From: Nissolia schottii
Lineage: Eukaryota; Streptophyta; Magnoliopsida; Fabales; Fabaceae
Length of the DNA stretch: 64,000 nucleotides
Assembly (NCBI GenBank): GCA_003254905.1
Contig: QANU01035241.1
Coordinates: 61,883 to 125,882 of the forward strand
Reading direction: 5' to 3'
Shown here: piece by piece, positions 46,308 through 57,943 of the stretch
Numbering within the stretch: the first letter of the stretch is position 1
Layout of the letters: every line of letters begins with the position of its first letter
Notes under the pieces: model-generated
Seen by the model: only the letters and a program-made list of their open reading frames with translations
Databases searched by the model: none
Told to the model about the DNA's origin: nothing
Program-made: the position numbers and the translations under genes

Positions 46308-49300
46308 ATGTCTGTTCCACTCTCTCCATTAACTCACATTTCTAACAATGATTCGCGGCCGATCTTGAGCAATGTGGTGGATTGTACTTGTGCAGTATCT
46401 CCTCCAATAACACTGCAAGTGCATCCTCAGGTGTCTCTGGTGAAGACTGCAATCCCGAAATTACCATTTGTTTGTTCCTCCCAAAGGATTTTACCCATTG
46501 AAGAGCTGCAGTCAAGTGTTGATGATGCAATACCGTCTGGCGCTGGAGAGTGCAGCCAGTCGAAAGTTAGTGTTGACTCGTCGGAAGAGAGTTATTTGAG
46601 CAGTGGGAATGGAGTTGTTGGCCTTGGTGAGTCTCTAGAACCTCTCGATGAAAAATTTCTTAAGGAGAGGATCAGAAGAATGAAAATAGGATTAGCAAAC
46701 AAAGGAAGAGCACCTTGGAACAAAGGAAGGAAGCACACTGCAGGTAGTTTACATTTTAATGGACATTGATGTACCTTATAGTTGGCTGGATATGTATAAG
46801 TTATACCACGCACAATGCAGAGACTCGTGAGCGAATCAGGCGAAGAACATTAGAAGCCCTGAGGGATCCCAAGGTGAAGTCAAGTAAGAGTCATTCAGTT
46901 TTTTGGAGTTTGCTCCTTTTATATGTGCTGACATTTGACAACATGGCATGCCTTATAATTTCAATGATTTTAATTTTGATTTTACAACACTTGGAGACTA
47001 TTTTGGTTCTGAGCTCCTTCCTCCATTTATTACAAGTATTCAAAATGCAAATGCTACTTTCCTCACAAAAGAATACTCTTATGTTGCTAGGTAGTCCCTT
47101 TCCCTTTGTTCGCCTGGTAATTTATGTTCTCTCTTCCCCTCTTTCTCCTTGATTAACTTTCAGGTAAGGCAGAAGATGGCTGAACATCCGCGTTATCATA
47201 GGTAAACATATCTGTCACTGTTTATCTGTACACCTCATAGAGAACTTCATCTTAAATTGTGGAACATGATAGCTTATATATGGGATAACAAAAAATCAAG
47301 GATGAGTAGATGACAAGAAAATGTCTGGTTTTGGAGACTTGGGTGTCCATAATTTATCAAAAGAGGAATATTACTCCCTAGTCCCTTGTTAATACAGAAA
47401 AGAGGGAAAAATATAGACAGAAGAAAGTGACTAAGACTTGGGTTTTAGGCTTTAGAGTATTGATACGTATCGAAGTTCCTAGTACCACGGGTGGTGAGGT
47501 TATGAAAGTAACATAGTTTTGTATGTTACTTGGCTTGGATAAGGAAAAAATGCAACAGGTTATAGTCCTTAGATTAATGGTCTATTTTAGGATATGTCAT
47601 TTGGATTTGTAGATAATCTCTGCATATCTGACTAAGTGAAATATATGGGCTAATTGTCCAACAATGTGAGGCCTTTCTATTCTTACCTGAGTGCATTTTT
47701 AGATTTTAATGGTTTGACAGTAAACATGATTTATTATAGGATACTATAACGTCATTTGGTCTATATAGCCGGCCCACCTAGAAGGATAAGGCTTAGTTTT
47801 TATTATAATTGTTATATCCGGGTACATTTTACTCTAACTGCTTTAATACTAAAATCTTGCTACTTCTACAGTTGCATGGTTTTCTACCTTGTTTGATTTT
47901 TTTATGGAGCCAGTGTATTAATAAGCAATAAATAAGATAAGAGGAAAATTGATCTAATAATTTTATATTTGGAGCAAGATATTGATCGTTCTATCAATCT
48001 CAACTCTCAATGCAACTGAAAGCTACTAAGTACTTTTGCACTCATTGGTAATTAGTGTTCGACTAAAATTTTAGGTTGTCTTGAGTCTTGATATGTGGCA
48101 TGAATATTAAATGAATGTATTCAATGACATTGTATTCTCCAATCTTAATCAACCTTCCTGCAGTGATCAAATCAAGGCAAAAATAAGTTATTCACAGAGA
48201 CGTGTTTGGCAAGAGCGTCTGAAAGCAAAGCGATTGGGGGAGAATTTTTTCCTTTCATGGGAACAAACCATAGCAAATGCAGCCAGGAAAGGAGCGAGTG
48301 GCCAAGAAGAACTAGATTGGGATAGCTACAGTAAGATAGAACAACAATTGGAGCTCCGCCAACTTTTGCAGGCTGAGGAAAAGGCAAAAGAAAAGCTGAT
48401 GGCGGTTGCTGGAGCAAAGCATTTCATCCAGTCATGGAGGGAAAGCATAGCCAAAGCAGCTAAGAAAGGAGGGAGTGGTGAACAAGAACTAGACTGGGGT
48501 AGCTATAAAAGGATACAAAGGAAAATGGTTCTCCTCTATCAGCTTCAGCGTACTATAGAGAAGGGAAAGGAAAAAGAGATAGCAAGGGCAAAAGTGGAGA
48601 AAGCGGCACGAATAAAGGCAATAAGAAAGGTAGTGCTCACTCAAAAGAGGAAAGATAATCAAGAGAGAACTGGAGGAATAGGTGATATAAAGATTCAACA
48701 ACACAGAAAAGCAAAGGAAGGCAAAGGTGACTTGGAAGTTATTCAAGAGTTCAAACTTGTCAGTAAATTAACTGAGGTGGGCCTTTATAGTTTCCTCATT
48801 TATTGGCTTTTTATAAATGATACATGTTGAAGCAATGAGGGATAAGAGTAGCATACCTATTGAGCTGACTAGTGAATTTAATCTTGGCTAACACTGCAAT
48901 CTATAATCACCACAGTTGAATTTCCTCTTTCATTCTCCCTAGATAGCTCAACGTGATTGATTCCAAAATATCCTTCAAAAGCTCTTCTTCTCTTTCCAGA
49001 GACAGCTCAACATAGCTGACTCTGGAATGTCCTATGGAATATGTTGTAGGTCTGTACACCTCAGAAGGCTATCTCCCCTAATATGTGTGTTATGTGTCGT
49101 GCAAGCACATAATCAAATTCACATCTGTTTTTTATTTTTATTTTTATTTTTATTTTTTTTACATTGTTCTCTTGCTCCCTTCTTATAGAATGCTTCGTTT
49201 GATTTATCTAAAAAAAAAAAAAAGAATGCTTCGTTTGATATATCTGGTGAGTGTTAGGTATGCCCAAGATCATTGGATCAGTTTTTGGTGATCAAGTTTG

Positions 49301-52300
49301 CGGGCTTTGGGATGAGGAACGAAGCCCAATCTTTGTGGCAGTGTGCAGTCTTTGGGGTGTTTGGCTAGAGCGTAACTCTCATATCTTCATTAATAGGCTC
49401 TAGGACAAGCAGGTCCTATGGGATAGGATTAGGAGGTTGCCTTCTACTTGGTGTGAAGTGCATGGTCTTTTTAGAGGGATTTCCTTTTCAGATATGTTGA
49501 GAGATTGGGAAGTCTTGCTCTTTTGACCTTTCCTTCTATTAGTTGTCATTTTTTGTAATGAGGGTTTCTTGTCCTCCTTTATCCTTGTATTATTCTTCTC
49601 TCCTTGTTAATGAAACTCTTCCTCAATGAAAAAAAAAAAGAAAAGAAGAATCATTTAATTTTCATATTCCAGCTGGAGCAGCTCCAACTCATTTTTTTTC
49701 CCCCTTATATGCTTTAGTCACATTGGGCTTCCCGTTGGGCTTGGGATATCTATCAAAATTCCACCCCTCAACAACCGACCACCTTGTCCGTAAGCAGAGC
49801 ATTGGAAATTGGGCCTGCATCTCAAATTTAAGCTCCCAAGAGTTTTCGAAGTCTAGGAGGTCTTACCAGTTGATGAACAATTTCAACTTCCCTTGCTGGT
49901 TGACCCAAACTGTCAGCACTTATTCTGGTGTTGCCTTCACCACCCAACCTTCATTTAAATGCTTGGGAAGTGGTTGGCTTTGGACTAAAGTGGCTACACG
50001 TTTCTTCAAACAACGAAACATGCAAAGCCGGATGAATTTGGGAACCTCCTGTGCTTATCTTCCTTATACTTAATAGGGTTTTGAGCTTTGGCTAATTGCT
50101 CTTTCAGCTCATCCAACATCTGGTTTTGATCTGCTACCAGCTGTTTGATCTCTTTTTTTGCCGATGGTGGGTTGTCCTCTCTCAACAATGCAAGGGGATA
50201 TCAACCATACAATGATTTAAAGGGAGTTGTACTAGTGGATGAGTTATAATTGGTGTTGTGCCAATACTCAGCCCAATTAAGCCATTGAGGCCAACTCTTG
50301 GGTTTCATACTTGCAAAGCATCTAGTAAGTGCCTAAACACCTATTGACCACTTCAGATTGGCCACCTAATTGGGGTGGTATGCTGTGGTAAAGCTTAGCT
50401 TGGTTCCTGAACCCTTGAAGAGTTCTACCCAAAAATTGCTCTTAGAGAGCCTATCTCAATTTGATACAATGGTTTTGGGGAAACCATGGAGGCGTACAAC
50501 CACCTTAATGAAGATGGCAAAGGTTGTAATAAGCCAGCAGGAGCCAAGGTATCATATTTGTTCCTTTGGCACACTTCACACCCTTGCACATACCTTTGAA
50601 TGTCATTCTTCATCCCCTCCCAATGCCATACTACTGAGATCCTTTTATAAGTTCTAAAATATTTGGAATGAACCCCCCCCCCCAAAAAAAAAAAAGCGAA
50701 GCCCAATGCCATATTGCTGAGATCCTTTTATAACTTCTAACATATTTGGAAAATGAACCCCCCTCCCCCCCTAAAAAAAAAAAAAAAGGCGAAGCGTGGA
50801 ANAAGCGAAGCGTGGAACTCCTTTAACAACAACTAGGCCTTGTCCTACTATGTGGAGTTGACTACATGGATCGGCCAATTGCCATAGTCTCTTGTCATGA
50901 GCCATGCATTCAAGCTATTAACCTGTAAATCTCTTTTATTAGTTTCCTCTATGATTTTTTTAGGCCTCCTTCTACCTCTAACTAAAAGCTACCTGACATC
51001 TGATCTACTCTTCGTACTATGGCTTCCTTAGGTCTTTTCCTCACATGTCCAAACCACCTAAGGCGAGATTCTACCAAGGAAATTCCTTCAATACCATGGT
51101 ACTCCTTTACATATGATCATGGAACTCCTTTAATACCAATGGAAATTTTTGAGATCCCCTGGGTAGAACTTGTTGTGTCTCAAATGTGAATGAAGTTTGG
51201 ATTAAGTGTATATTTGGGAGCCATAAATCCAATGCCTTAAGGTTTTGGGTCAAGATGTGGCACCCACTTTGAGTTTTTCACTTAGCCTGCTAGTTAAGTC
51301 TCCCCAGTTTTGAGCTCCTACCACCAAGAAGTTGTATAATAGCCGATGGTTTGGATCTGGCCTGAAATTTGCTCATGAAGTTTGCACTTGGGTTGTCAAT
51401 TGGCCCAGCCCATGAGCATTGTTTTTCATGAGTACACAAAGCTTCTACTGAGGGGGGAGTGTACTAATGTTGGGCGTTCCTAGTGTGAATATAGAATAGT
51501 CCCACATTGAGGAAGTTTAGACTAAGTGAAGTGTATATATTTGAGAGGACTTATAAACCTAATGCTATAATGTTTAGGGTCAAGATGTGGCGTCTAACTC
51601 TCTTTATGTTTCTCACTTAGACCGTTGGTTTAAATCTCCCCGAATTTGAGCTCCCCTCCCCAACAGAACTAAGCAGCCCAGGTACTTTTAACCTGCCATT
51701 TTGCTGCTAGAAATGCCCTGTTAGAATCTGGTTGGTCCAACAAGTCCTTCATAAGCTTCCTTAATTTGTCATCCGCCCTTACCTCTTCCTCATGCTCCTA
51801 CCATTCATAAAACTATATTGCATAAACAGACAGCAAATGGAATTTGCGGGACAATCTATCAGCTTCCTTGTTCTCCTTCCCAAGCTTGTACTTCACCTCA
51901 AAATCATACCCCATTAATTTAGAGACCCAACACTGCTGCTCTCCACTCATTAATAACTGGTCCACCCATGTATTTCAAGTTCTTCTGATCTGTATTCACC
52001 TCAAAATGTCTGCTAAGTAGGTAATGCCTCCACTTTCGAATGGTACCAGGAGAGAAAGTCATAGCTTTCTTCAATTCTTTTAAAGCCAGCTAAGCCTCCA
52101 CTCCCCAATTGAAGTTGTCTTTTCTCAAAGTTGAGTGAGTGGTCAAGCAATCTTACCGTAGTTGTGCACGAACCTTCGATAATAACCTCTGGGGCCAAGA
52201 AATCCCCTCAATCCCTTCAAATAAGTGGGTATAGGCCAGTTTAGCATAGCTTCTACCTCGCTGGTGTCCGCTTCCAGCAACTCACCTGAAATGATATGCC

Positions 52301-55300
52301 CAAGATACTCTAGTTGGGGTTAACCTAAAATGTACTTTTTCATATTCACAAACAGTTGGTGCTTTCTCAAAAGCTGCAGTACCTCTGTCAAGTGTTCAGT
52401 GTGGTCCCGTTCATCCTTGCTATAGATAAGGATGTCATCAAAAAATAGTTGAGCAAACCTTCTCAAGTATGGCTTCAAGACCTTGTTTGTTAAACTCAAA
52501 AAAATTGTGGGGTGAAAATTGTGTCCTCCTTGTTGGAGAATTGTCATATAAATATTGTATGATACAAGCTGATTTAAAGCCCTGAAAATTAGCTAAATTG
52601 CTACAACTATGCTATCCTAATTAAAGATAGAATAATGTATTTACATATTACAGTTACACACAATTGCATAGACTTTGCTGGCTTTAAAGTTCCAGAAATA
52701 CTATGCTATGATTTGCTGATTTAAATCACCACTGAAATCTTGCCAATTAGTCCCACTAATTTTGCCAATCAATCCTATTGACACCACCCTCAAATTGATG
52801 CTAGTAAATCTACAAGCATCAATTTGCTAACTAGGAAATTATGGTGCTGACGTGTTAAGGATTTGGTGAAGATGTCAGCAATCTGAACAGATGTCGAGAC
52901 ATGAGGTAGAGTGATAACTCTACGGTCATATGCTTCCCTAATAGAGTGACAATCAACCTCTATGTGCTTTGTTTGTTCATGGCAAACCGGATTTGCTACA
53001 ATTTGTATAGCACTTGTGTTGTCAGCATGTATCGGGGTTGGTTGTGGTTGAGAAAAACTAAGTTCTGTGAAAAGACCATGCAACCAAATTATGTCAAAGC
53101 ATGCAACAGACATGGCACGATAGTCTGATTCAGTGGATGATTTAGAGACTGAGTCTTGTTTCTTGCATTTTCATGAGATGGGAGCATCACTCAAAACATA
53201 CACCAACTAGTTGTAGATTTCATTGTGTCCGAACATCCATCCCAATCAGCATCACTGTAAGCTTGGAGATGGAGTGATGAACCCGTATGGAAGAATAAGC
53301 CACACTTCGGAGTGCCAAGGAGGTATCGAATGATGCGGTGCACTGCAGAAAGGTGGAGATGTTGGGGGGATTGCATGAACTTGCTAACTGTGTGGACAAC
53401 ATAAGAAATATCTGGACGAGTAATGGTTAGGTAGATAAGATTGCCAACTAGCTTGCGATATAAAGTTGGATCTTTTAGAAGATTACCTTCACCTTGCCTA
53501 TATTTCACATTAATTTCCATGGGTGTGTTAGTAGAGGTTGCATTGCTTAGGCCGACTGATTGGATTGGATCCTAAATATACTTGTGTTGATTGAGAAATA
53601 TGCCTTTAGGTTGATAATGCATTTCTAGCCCCACGAAGTAAGTGAGCTGACCAAGTTCTTTCATGTGAAAAGTTGAATGCAACAATTGCTTAATTGTAGA
53701 GATGGCCTCTTGTTCAGAACCAGTCACCACAATGTCGTCCACATAAACAAGGAGTACCACAATTCCATTAGAAGTCCTTTGTAGAAAAAGGGATGGATCA
53801 TATTGACTTTGTGTGAATGAAAAACCAAGTAGTGTGGATTGAAACTTCTCAAACCATACACTTGGTGCCTGTTTCAAGCCATATAAAGAGCGTTTTAATT
53901 TGCAAACAGTATTAGGTGAAGGTGTAGCCATACCGGTAGGAAGTTTAATGTAAACTTCCTCCATGAGATCACCACGGAGGAATGCATTTTTGATATCCAT
54001 TTGATGTAATTGCTAGGATTGGGATGCAGGAAGGGCTAGAATAGTGCGAATTGTGGTCATCTTGGCAACAGGTGCAAAGGTCTCATCATAGTCAAGCCCA
54101 TACTATTGCTTATTTCCAAGAACAACCAGATGAGATGCACCTTGTGTTGGTCTATAGATCCATCTGAGCGAAGCTTTATAGCGAATACAAACTTGCTGCC
54201 AAGAGGTTTAATAGATGAGGGACATTAGACAACATCCCACGTTTGGTTTTCTTCTAGTGCTAGAGGTTCTGTTTCAATAGCTTTCTGCCAACATTCATGC
54301 TCCATTGCCTATTTATAGGAAGAAGGAATCAAAATAGATGCTAAAGTTGCTATCAAGGATAAAGGAGAGGAGAAACCATACTTTTCTGGTGGTTTATGAA
54401 CGCGAGAACTACATCGTAAAGGAGCGGTTCTGAATTAAGCACAGGAGCAACAATTCGTGAGTGGGCCCAGTAGGTGCGGAAGGCTGATTTGGAGCGGCTT
54501 TATTACGTCTTTGGTAAGTCAAGAGGGGATTTGGTGATGATGGTCCTGTAGAAGTGTTAGAAAATACTGGCAAAACAGAAATTTAGGACGGAGAGGGAGG
54601 GTCATGATTAGTTGCAAAGTATTTGTTTTCTTGAAAGATGACATTTCTAAAAACCCGAATCCGATGCAAATTAAGATCATAACACTGAAAACCTTTTTGG
54701 TGAGCAGAGTATCCAAGATAGGCGCACTTAACAGACTAAACAATGAGCTTGGTGCGTTCTTGTGGAGGAAGATGGGCGTGACACACACAACCAAAAGTAC
54801 GCAGATTAGAATATGTGGTTGGATGACCAAATAATCGCGAGAAAGGAGAGTCATTGTTCAATGATGGAGAAGGCAAGCAATTAATAAGATAGACAACAAT
54901 GGATAGAGCTTCACACCAAAACCGAGATGGCACAGAAATTCCAACAAAGGGGTGCGAGCAACATCAAGAAAATGGTGATTTTTTCTTTTAGCGACCTCGT
55001 TTTGTTGGGGAGTGGAAGGCCACGACCTTTGAGATAAAATACCATTAGTTCGCAAGAATTCTTGAAATAAATGAGATGTGTATTTCCCCCATTGTCAGGC
55101 TGGAGAAGTTTAATTTGAAGAAAATTGGGTTTGGATGTAAGCATGAAAACATTTGAAAGCAGAGAATGCTTCATCTTTAGAGCGCAAAAAATAGATCCAT
55201 GTGAAACGACATGTGAAACGACTGTAGTTGTCAATAAAAGTAATGAGCATGAGATATTACAGGTGCCATACCCCATAAATCACTATATATCATATCAGAA

Positions 55301-57943
55301 GGTTGTCCGGCATTTGGTTGATGAGTAGGGAAAGGTAGTACGTTACTTTGCCAAGTTTACAAGAAATGCAATCAAATTGAGCAACATTAAGTGATGAAGA
55401 CTCTTTATTTCCAAGAAAACCAGATTTCAACAAATCATGAAGTACATTTGAGTTTGGATGTCCAAGATGCTATGGTAATCAACCCTAGCAGTATTATAAA
55501 AAACAAAAAGGTAAGGAAATGCAAGAAGACAGAGAAATGGAGTGGAAAAAGGCGTCCAACTTTTGGCCCCTTCGCAGTAATCTTCCCTGAGTGTTGATCT
55601 TGCACAAGACAACCAGATTTTGAGAATTCAACTCGATAATCATTATCTACTAATTGACCAACAGAGATAGAGGCCGGGAGAAACCAAAACATTAGTTAAA
55701 GATGAAGAAATATCCCTAGTGGCTGTGATGGGTAAATGGTTTCCATCAACAGTAAGAATTTTGAGATTTTCAGAATATTTTGTGACATTAGTAAGAGTTT
55801 CAACATTGTTGGTCATATGGTTCGAAATCACTGAATCAAAGTACCAAGGAAAACAAGGTTTACCTGAGAATCCCAAAGCTGAAAATGCTAAAATGATCAT
55901 TTGTTGAACCATTTTAGGGGTCAAAGTTTGACTAGGGACAGCAGCATTAGTTGGACAGATGTTGTATCTGCAGAAGTTCTAGCAGAAAAAGAACCAATCA
56001 AGGCAATAAAAGTTGTTGCAGTTTGCTTGGGTGGTCTTGTTGGACATTCTTTGATGATATGTACCTCTTTTTTGCAATAGTTGCATAACTTGTTTGGACA
56101 GTCTGAAGCAAAATGTCAAAGTCTTTTGCAACAAAAACACGGGGTTGTACTCATGTCCCGTCACCTTGGTTTGCCTTGTGCTACATACACCACTGGAACA
56201 GAGGTGGATCTTTGTTGTTCCCTAGTTGTTTGTGTGAGGATTCGTTGTTCTTCACGAAACAAATCGTTGAGACATGCATCCAAAGAGGGTACAGGTTCTC
56301 TGGTCATGAGATTAGATCGGATACCTTCAAAATCAAATCTCAATTTCATAAGAAATTGGTCTCGTTTAGTGGTATTGAACGGATTGTACCGAACTAAGGC
56401 CTTCATGAGTCAAATTTTCATAGACAATGTTAGTGTATTTAGCCCAAAGGTTCATAAAATGAGAATAACAATCAGAGAGTGAGAGATTGTCCTGTTGAAA
56501 AATGGCTATTTCGTGTTCAAGCTGCAATCTATGAGTAGTGTTATTCTGACTATATACTTTGACGAAACTGGCACAGCTACCTGAGATTGCAAGGCTCTAG
56601 TACCAGTTGATGAAACTGGCACTAAATCACCCAAAAAGAAAAGGACTGAATAACTCCCCTGGTTTGTTGATGACAGAGCTGAAATCCTAATAATGACAAA
56701 ACATTGTATAAAGGCAGAACAGGAAATACATTAAAGTAGCAGCAGCAAATACAGTAATAGTATAACAAAGAACAAGTAAAATGGCCAAGGTTTTGTAAGG
56801 GGCCCTTCACCTTCCAAGAGACTGCTTTAGAATTTGCCTGCTTATCTCCAACCACCCTCCTTTTCCTTCCTATAGTCACCACATCCGAAATTTCCTCTTT
56901 CATTCTCCCTAGATAGCTCAACATAATTGATTCCGAAATATCCCCCAAAATATCCTCTTTCCCTTTCCAGAAACAGCTTAGCATAGCTGACTCTGGAATA
57001 TCCCTGTGTAATTCATTTATTTTTCATATTTCAGCTGGAGCAGCTCCAGCCCATTTTTTTTAGACAATGATCCTCTAAAGTAATATTCCATTTTAGATAG
57101 TAAAGTGATCATTGGATCAATAAAGTAGGAATATGTTCTACTCCCTCCCGTCCAACTGTCACTTCAACCAATTTATGTTGGTCCAAATTATTTGTCATTC
57201 TCGCTTGTCAATGCAAAATTTATTGTTATGTTTACAATTGTATCCCTAATTTATTAGTCTTGAAAATAGTAACTTTTCAATACTATCTCTATCTCTCTTT
57301 ATTATGAAACACTTCAACTAAATTAAATAAAGGTACTTTAGTAAATTTACTATTTAAATCACTCTTGATTTTGAGTATCTTAATACTCGTGCATTGGGCC
57401 AGAGTGACACTTAAAATGGATTGGAGAAAGTACTTTTTACATTATTCATCTAATGGTGTGGTCTCTCACTTTGTGAGGGATTCACCTTAGAGAATTGATT
57501 TTTCATTTTTGTATATACTCTAGTCACATTGGGCTTCCCTTTGGGCTGGGGATATCTATCATCTACCCTTTTGATGAAAAAATCATCTTTTGTAAGAGTG
57601 ATATATAGTGCCTACAACATCTACCTAGTGTAGGCTTTCTTGGATGGCCTTAATTCTTACATTCATTCTAATATGATGACCCGAGAGCCTTTTTTGTTAT
57701 ATATTCATTTATGTTTTATTGCTTCTAATGATGATTCTTTTGTTTTTTTTGTCCTGTCTGTAGATTCACGTAGATAAGAACATAAGCAGTCAAGTAGCTA
57801 GAGAAGGAAACGTTTTCAATTCCATTTTTCCAACTTACAGTAAATTGGATATAGAGCTTATCAAGAGAGAAAAGATGCAGAAGGAAGTGTCGCTTGCAGA
57901 TCAGATCAAAGCCGCTAGGGACAAAAAAGCCGAACTCCATTGA
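46308..57943 (+). CDS. NUMOD3-motif plant protein with an internal ~46-aa repeat
   Basis: Five coding exons: 46308-46743, 46821-46873, 47164-47201, 48164-48776, 57764-57943. All are GT-AG, the sum is 1320 nt and the product is 439 aa. The N terminus is Ser/Pro-rich with few acidic residues in the first ~60, possibly a plastid transit peptide (inference). Residues 131-145 ([15 protein letters not shown]) followed by [19 protein letters not shown] are the NUMOD3 motif, a DNA-binding module first described in homing endonucleases and also found in plant proteins of unknown function. From ~185 the protein is Lys/Arg/Glu-rich and coiled-coil-like. It contains two copies of a module: [20 protein letters not shown] then DWDSYSKI, and [20 protein letters not shown] then DWGSYKRI. 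The C terminus ends [17 protein letters not shown]. No nuclease catalytic domain is seen. The ~9-kb last intron is filled with retroelements. Confidence 0.85.
48880..49060 (-). mobile_element. Partial LTR of a gypsy-type element, left copy
   Basis: This stretch (TTCCTCTTTCATTCTCCCTA, GATAGCTCAACGTGATTGAT, CATAGCTGACTCTGGAAT) is repeated at 56893-57000 with ~85% identity by eye. Its position, just left of the gypsy polyprotein end and beyond a LINE insertion, fits a 3' LTR on the minus strand. Its outer end is not recognisable. Confidence 0.6.
49129..49157. repeat. (ATTTT)n simple repeat
   Basis: Five TTTTTA units in a row. Confidence 0.9.
49230..49640 (+). mobile_element. LINE (L1-type) 3' end
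   Basis: The plus-strand frame reads [20 protein letters not shown] then [12 protein letters not shown], an RNase-H/zinc-binding reverse transcriptase tail typical of plant L1 elements. It continues DWEVLLF, with in-frame stops. It ends in TTCCTCAATGAAAAAAAAAAAG, a poly(A) tail, and is 5' truncated. It was inserted into the gypsy remains inside intron 4 of the NUMOD3 gene. Confidence 0.8.
49650..50700 (-). pseudogene. Ty3/gypsy integrase and chromodomain remnant
   Basis: Minus-strand frames in order. [20 protein letters not shown] with [15 protein letters not shown] is the integrase zinc-binding H-H-C-C end (50700-50530). Next are [19 protein letters not shown] (near 50200-50280) and [20 protein letters not shown] (50188-50006). 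A chromodomain-like end follows ([17 protein letters not shown], then ENSWEL), with VVEGWNF and PKPNGKPNV to ~49680. Frameshifts and stops are frequent. Together with 51700-52550 it is one minus-oriented gypsy element split by later insertions. Confidence 0.8.
50790..51095 (-). mobile_element. LINE fragment (3' end of reverse transcriptase frame)
   Basis: The minus strand reads [19 protein letters not shown] with [10 protein letters not shown], then [19 protein letters not shown] and HVVNST. This is the conserved C-terminal tail of plant LINE reverse transcriptases, followed by the usual CTAGTTGTTGTT end. It contains a stop and lies in the insertion that splits the gypsy element. Confidence 0.75.
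51170..51665 (+). mobile_element. TRIM-like short LTR element
   Basis: Two direct repeats share GGTCAAGATGTGGC, TTTCTCACTTAGNCNG, TCTCCCC and TGAGCTCC: a degraded copy (~51170-51330) and a better-preserved one (51468-51665, starting TGTTGGGCGTTCC, ending CTCCCCAACA, TG...CA). Just before the second copy is a purine tract, CTGAGGGGGGAGTG. The internal part is only ~140 bp and non-coding. Short LTRs, purine tract and no genes fit a TRIM; no primer-binding site could be recognised. Confidence 0.65.
51700..52550 (-). pseudogene. Ty3/gypsy reverse transcriptase / RNase H remnant
   Basis: The minus-strand reading is [20 protein letters not shown] then [18 protein letters not shown] and [12 protein letters not shown], the reverse transcriptase palm with the catalytic pair kept (FDD in place of the usual YxDD-type YDD/VDD motif). 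Next come [18 protein letters not shown], [24 protein letters not shown] and EKRQLQL blocks, then the RNase H region with [20 protein letters not shown] near 51900. Stops and frameshifts are present. Confidence 0.82.
52550..52797 (-). mobile_element. Truncated 3' LTR and polypurine tract of the copia element
   Basis: A minus-strand TTTGAGGGTGGTG tract (52796-52784) follows the copia polyprotein stop. The next base starts TGTCAATAGGATTG, an LTR-type start. About 230 bp of LTR remain before the junction with gypsy sequence near 52550. No second copy of this LTR is found at the 5' side. Confidence 0.6.
52798..56550 (-). pseudogene. Ty1/copia polyprotein, broken
   Basis: In transcription order (right to left): UBN2-type gag ([45 protein letters not shown], 56550-56160); a zinc knuckle ([14 protein letters not shown], near 56090-56050); integrase parts (LLQPDNGGN near 55100; [18 protein letters not shown] near 54900; [17 protein letters not shown]). 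Reverse transcriptase follows at 54000-53572 ([50 protein letters not shown]), then RNase H ([66 protein letters not shown]). The YVDD core is intact, but stops and frameshifts interrupt the frame throughout. Same strand as the gypsy remains and antisense to the host gene. Confidence 0.9.
56593..57005 (-). mobile_element. Gypsy-type LTR with primer-binding site, right copy
   Basis: The minus strand reads TGGTACTAGAGCC at 56605-56593, a primer-binding site close to the initiator tRNA-Met complement, two bases after an LTR end (TTTCATCA at 56608). LTR sequence continues to ~57005 and contains the block repeated at 48880-49060. It joins 5'-truncated copia gag at ~56550, so gypsy and copia parts have been recombined or nested. 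Confidence 0.6.
57010..57560 (-). pseudogene. Second copy of the gypsy polyprotein end, interrupted
   Basis: 57017-57055 repeats 49665-49700 (AGCTGGAGCAGCTCCA), and 57505-57560 repeats 49710-49755 (TAGTCACATTGGGCTTCCC). An unrelated AT-rich insert fills ~57062-57500. The same polyprotein end on both sides of one LTR indicates a former tandem LTR-internal-LTR arrangement. Confidence 0.5.
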
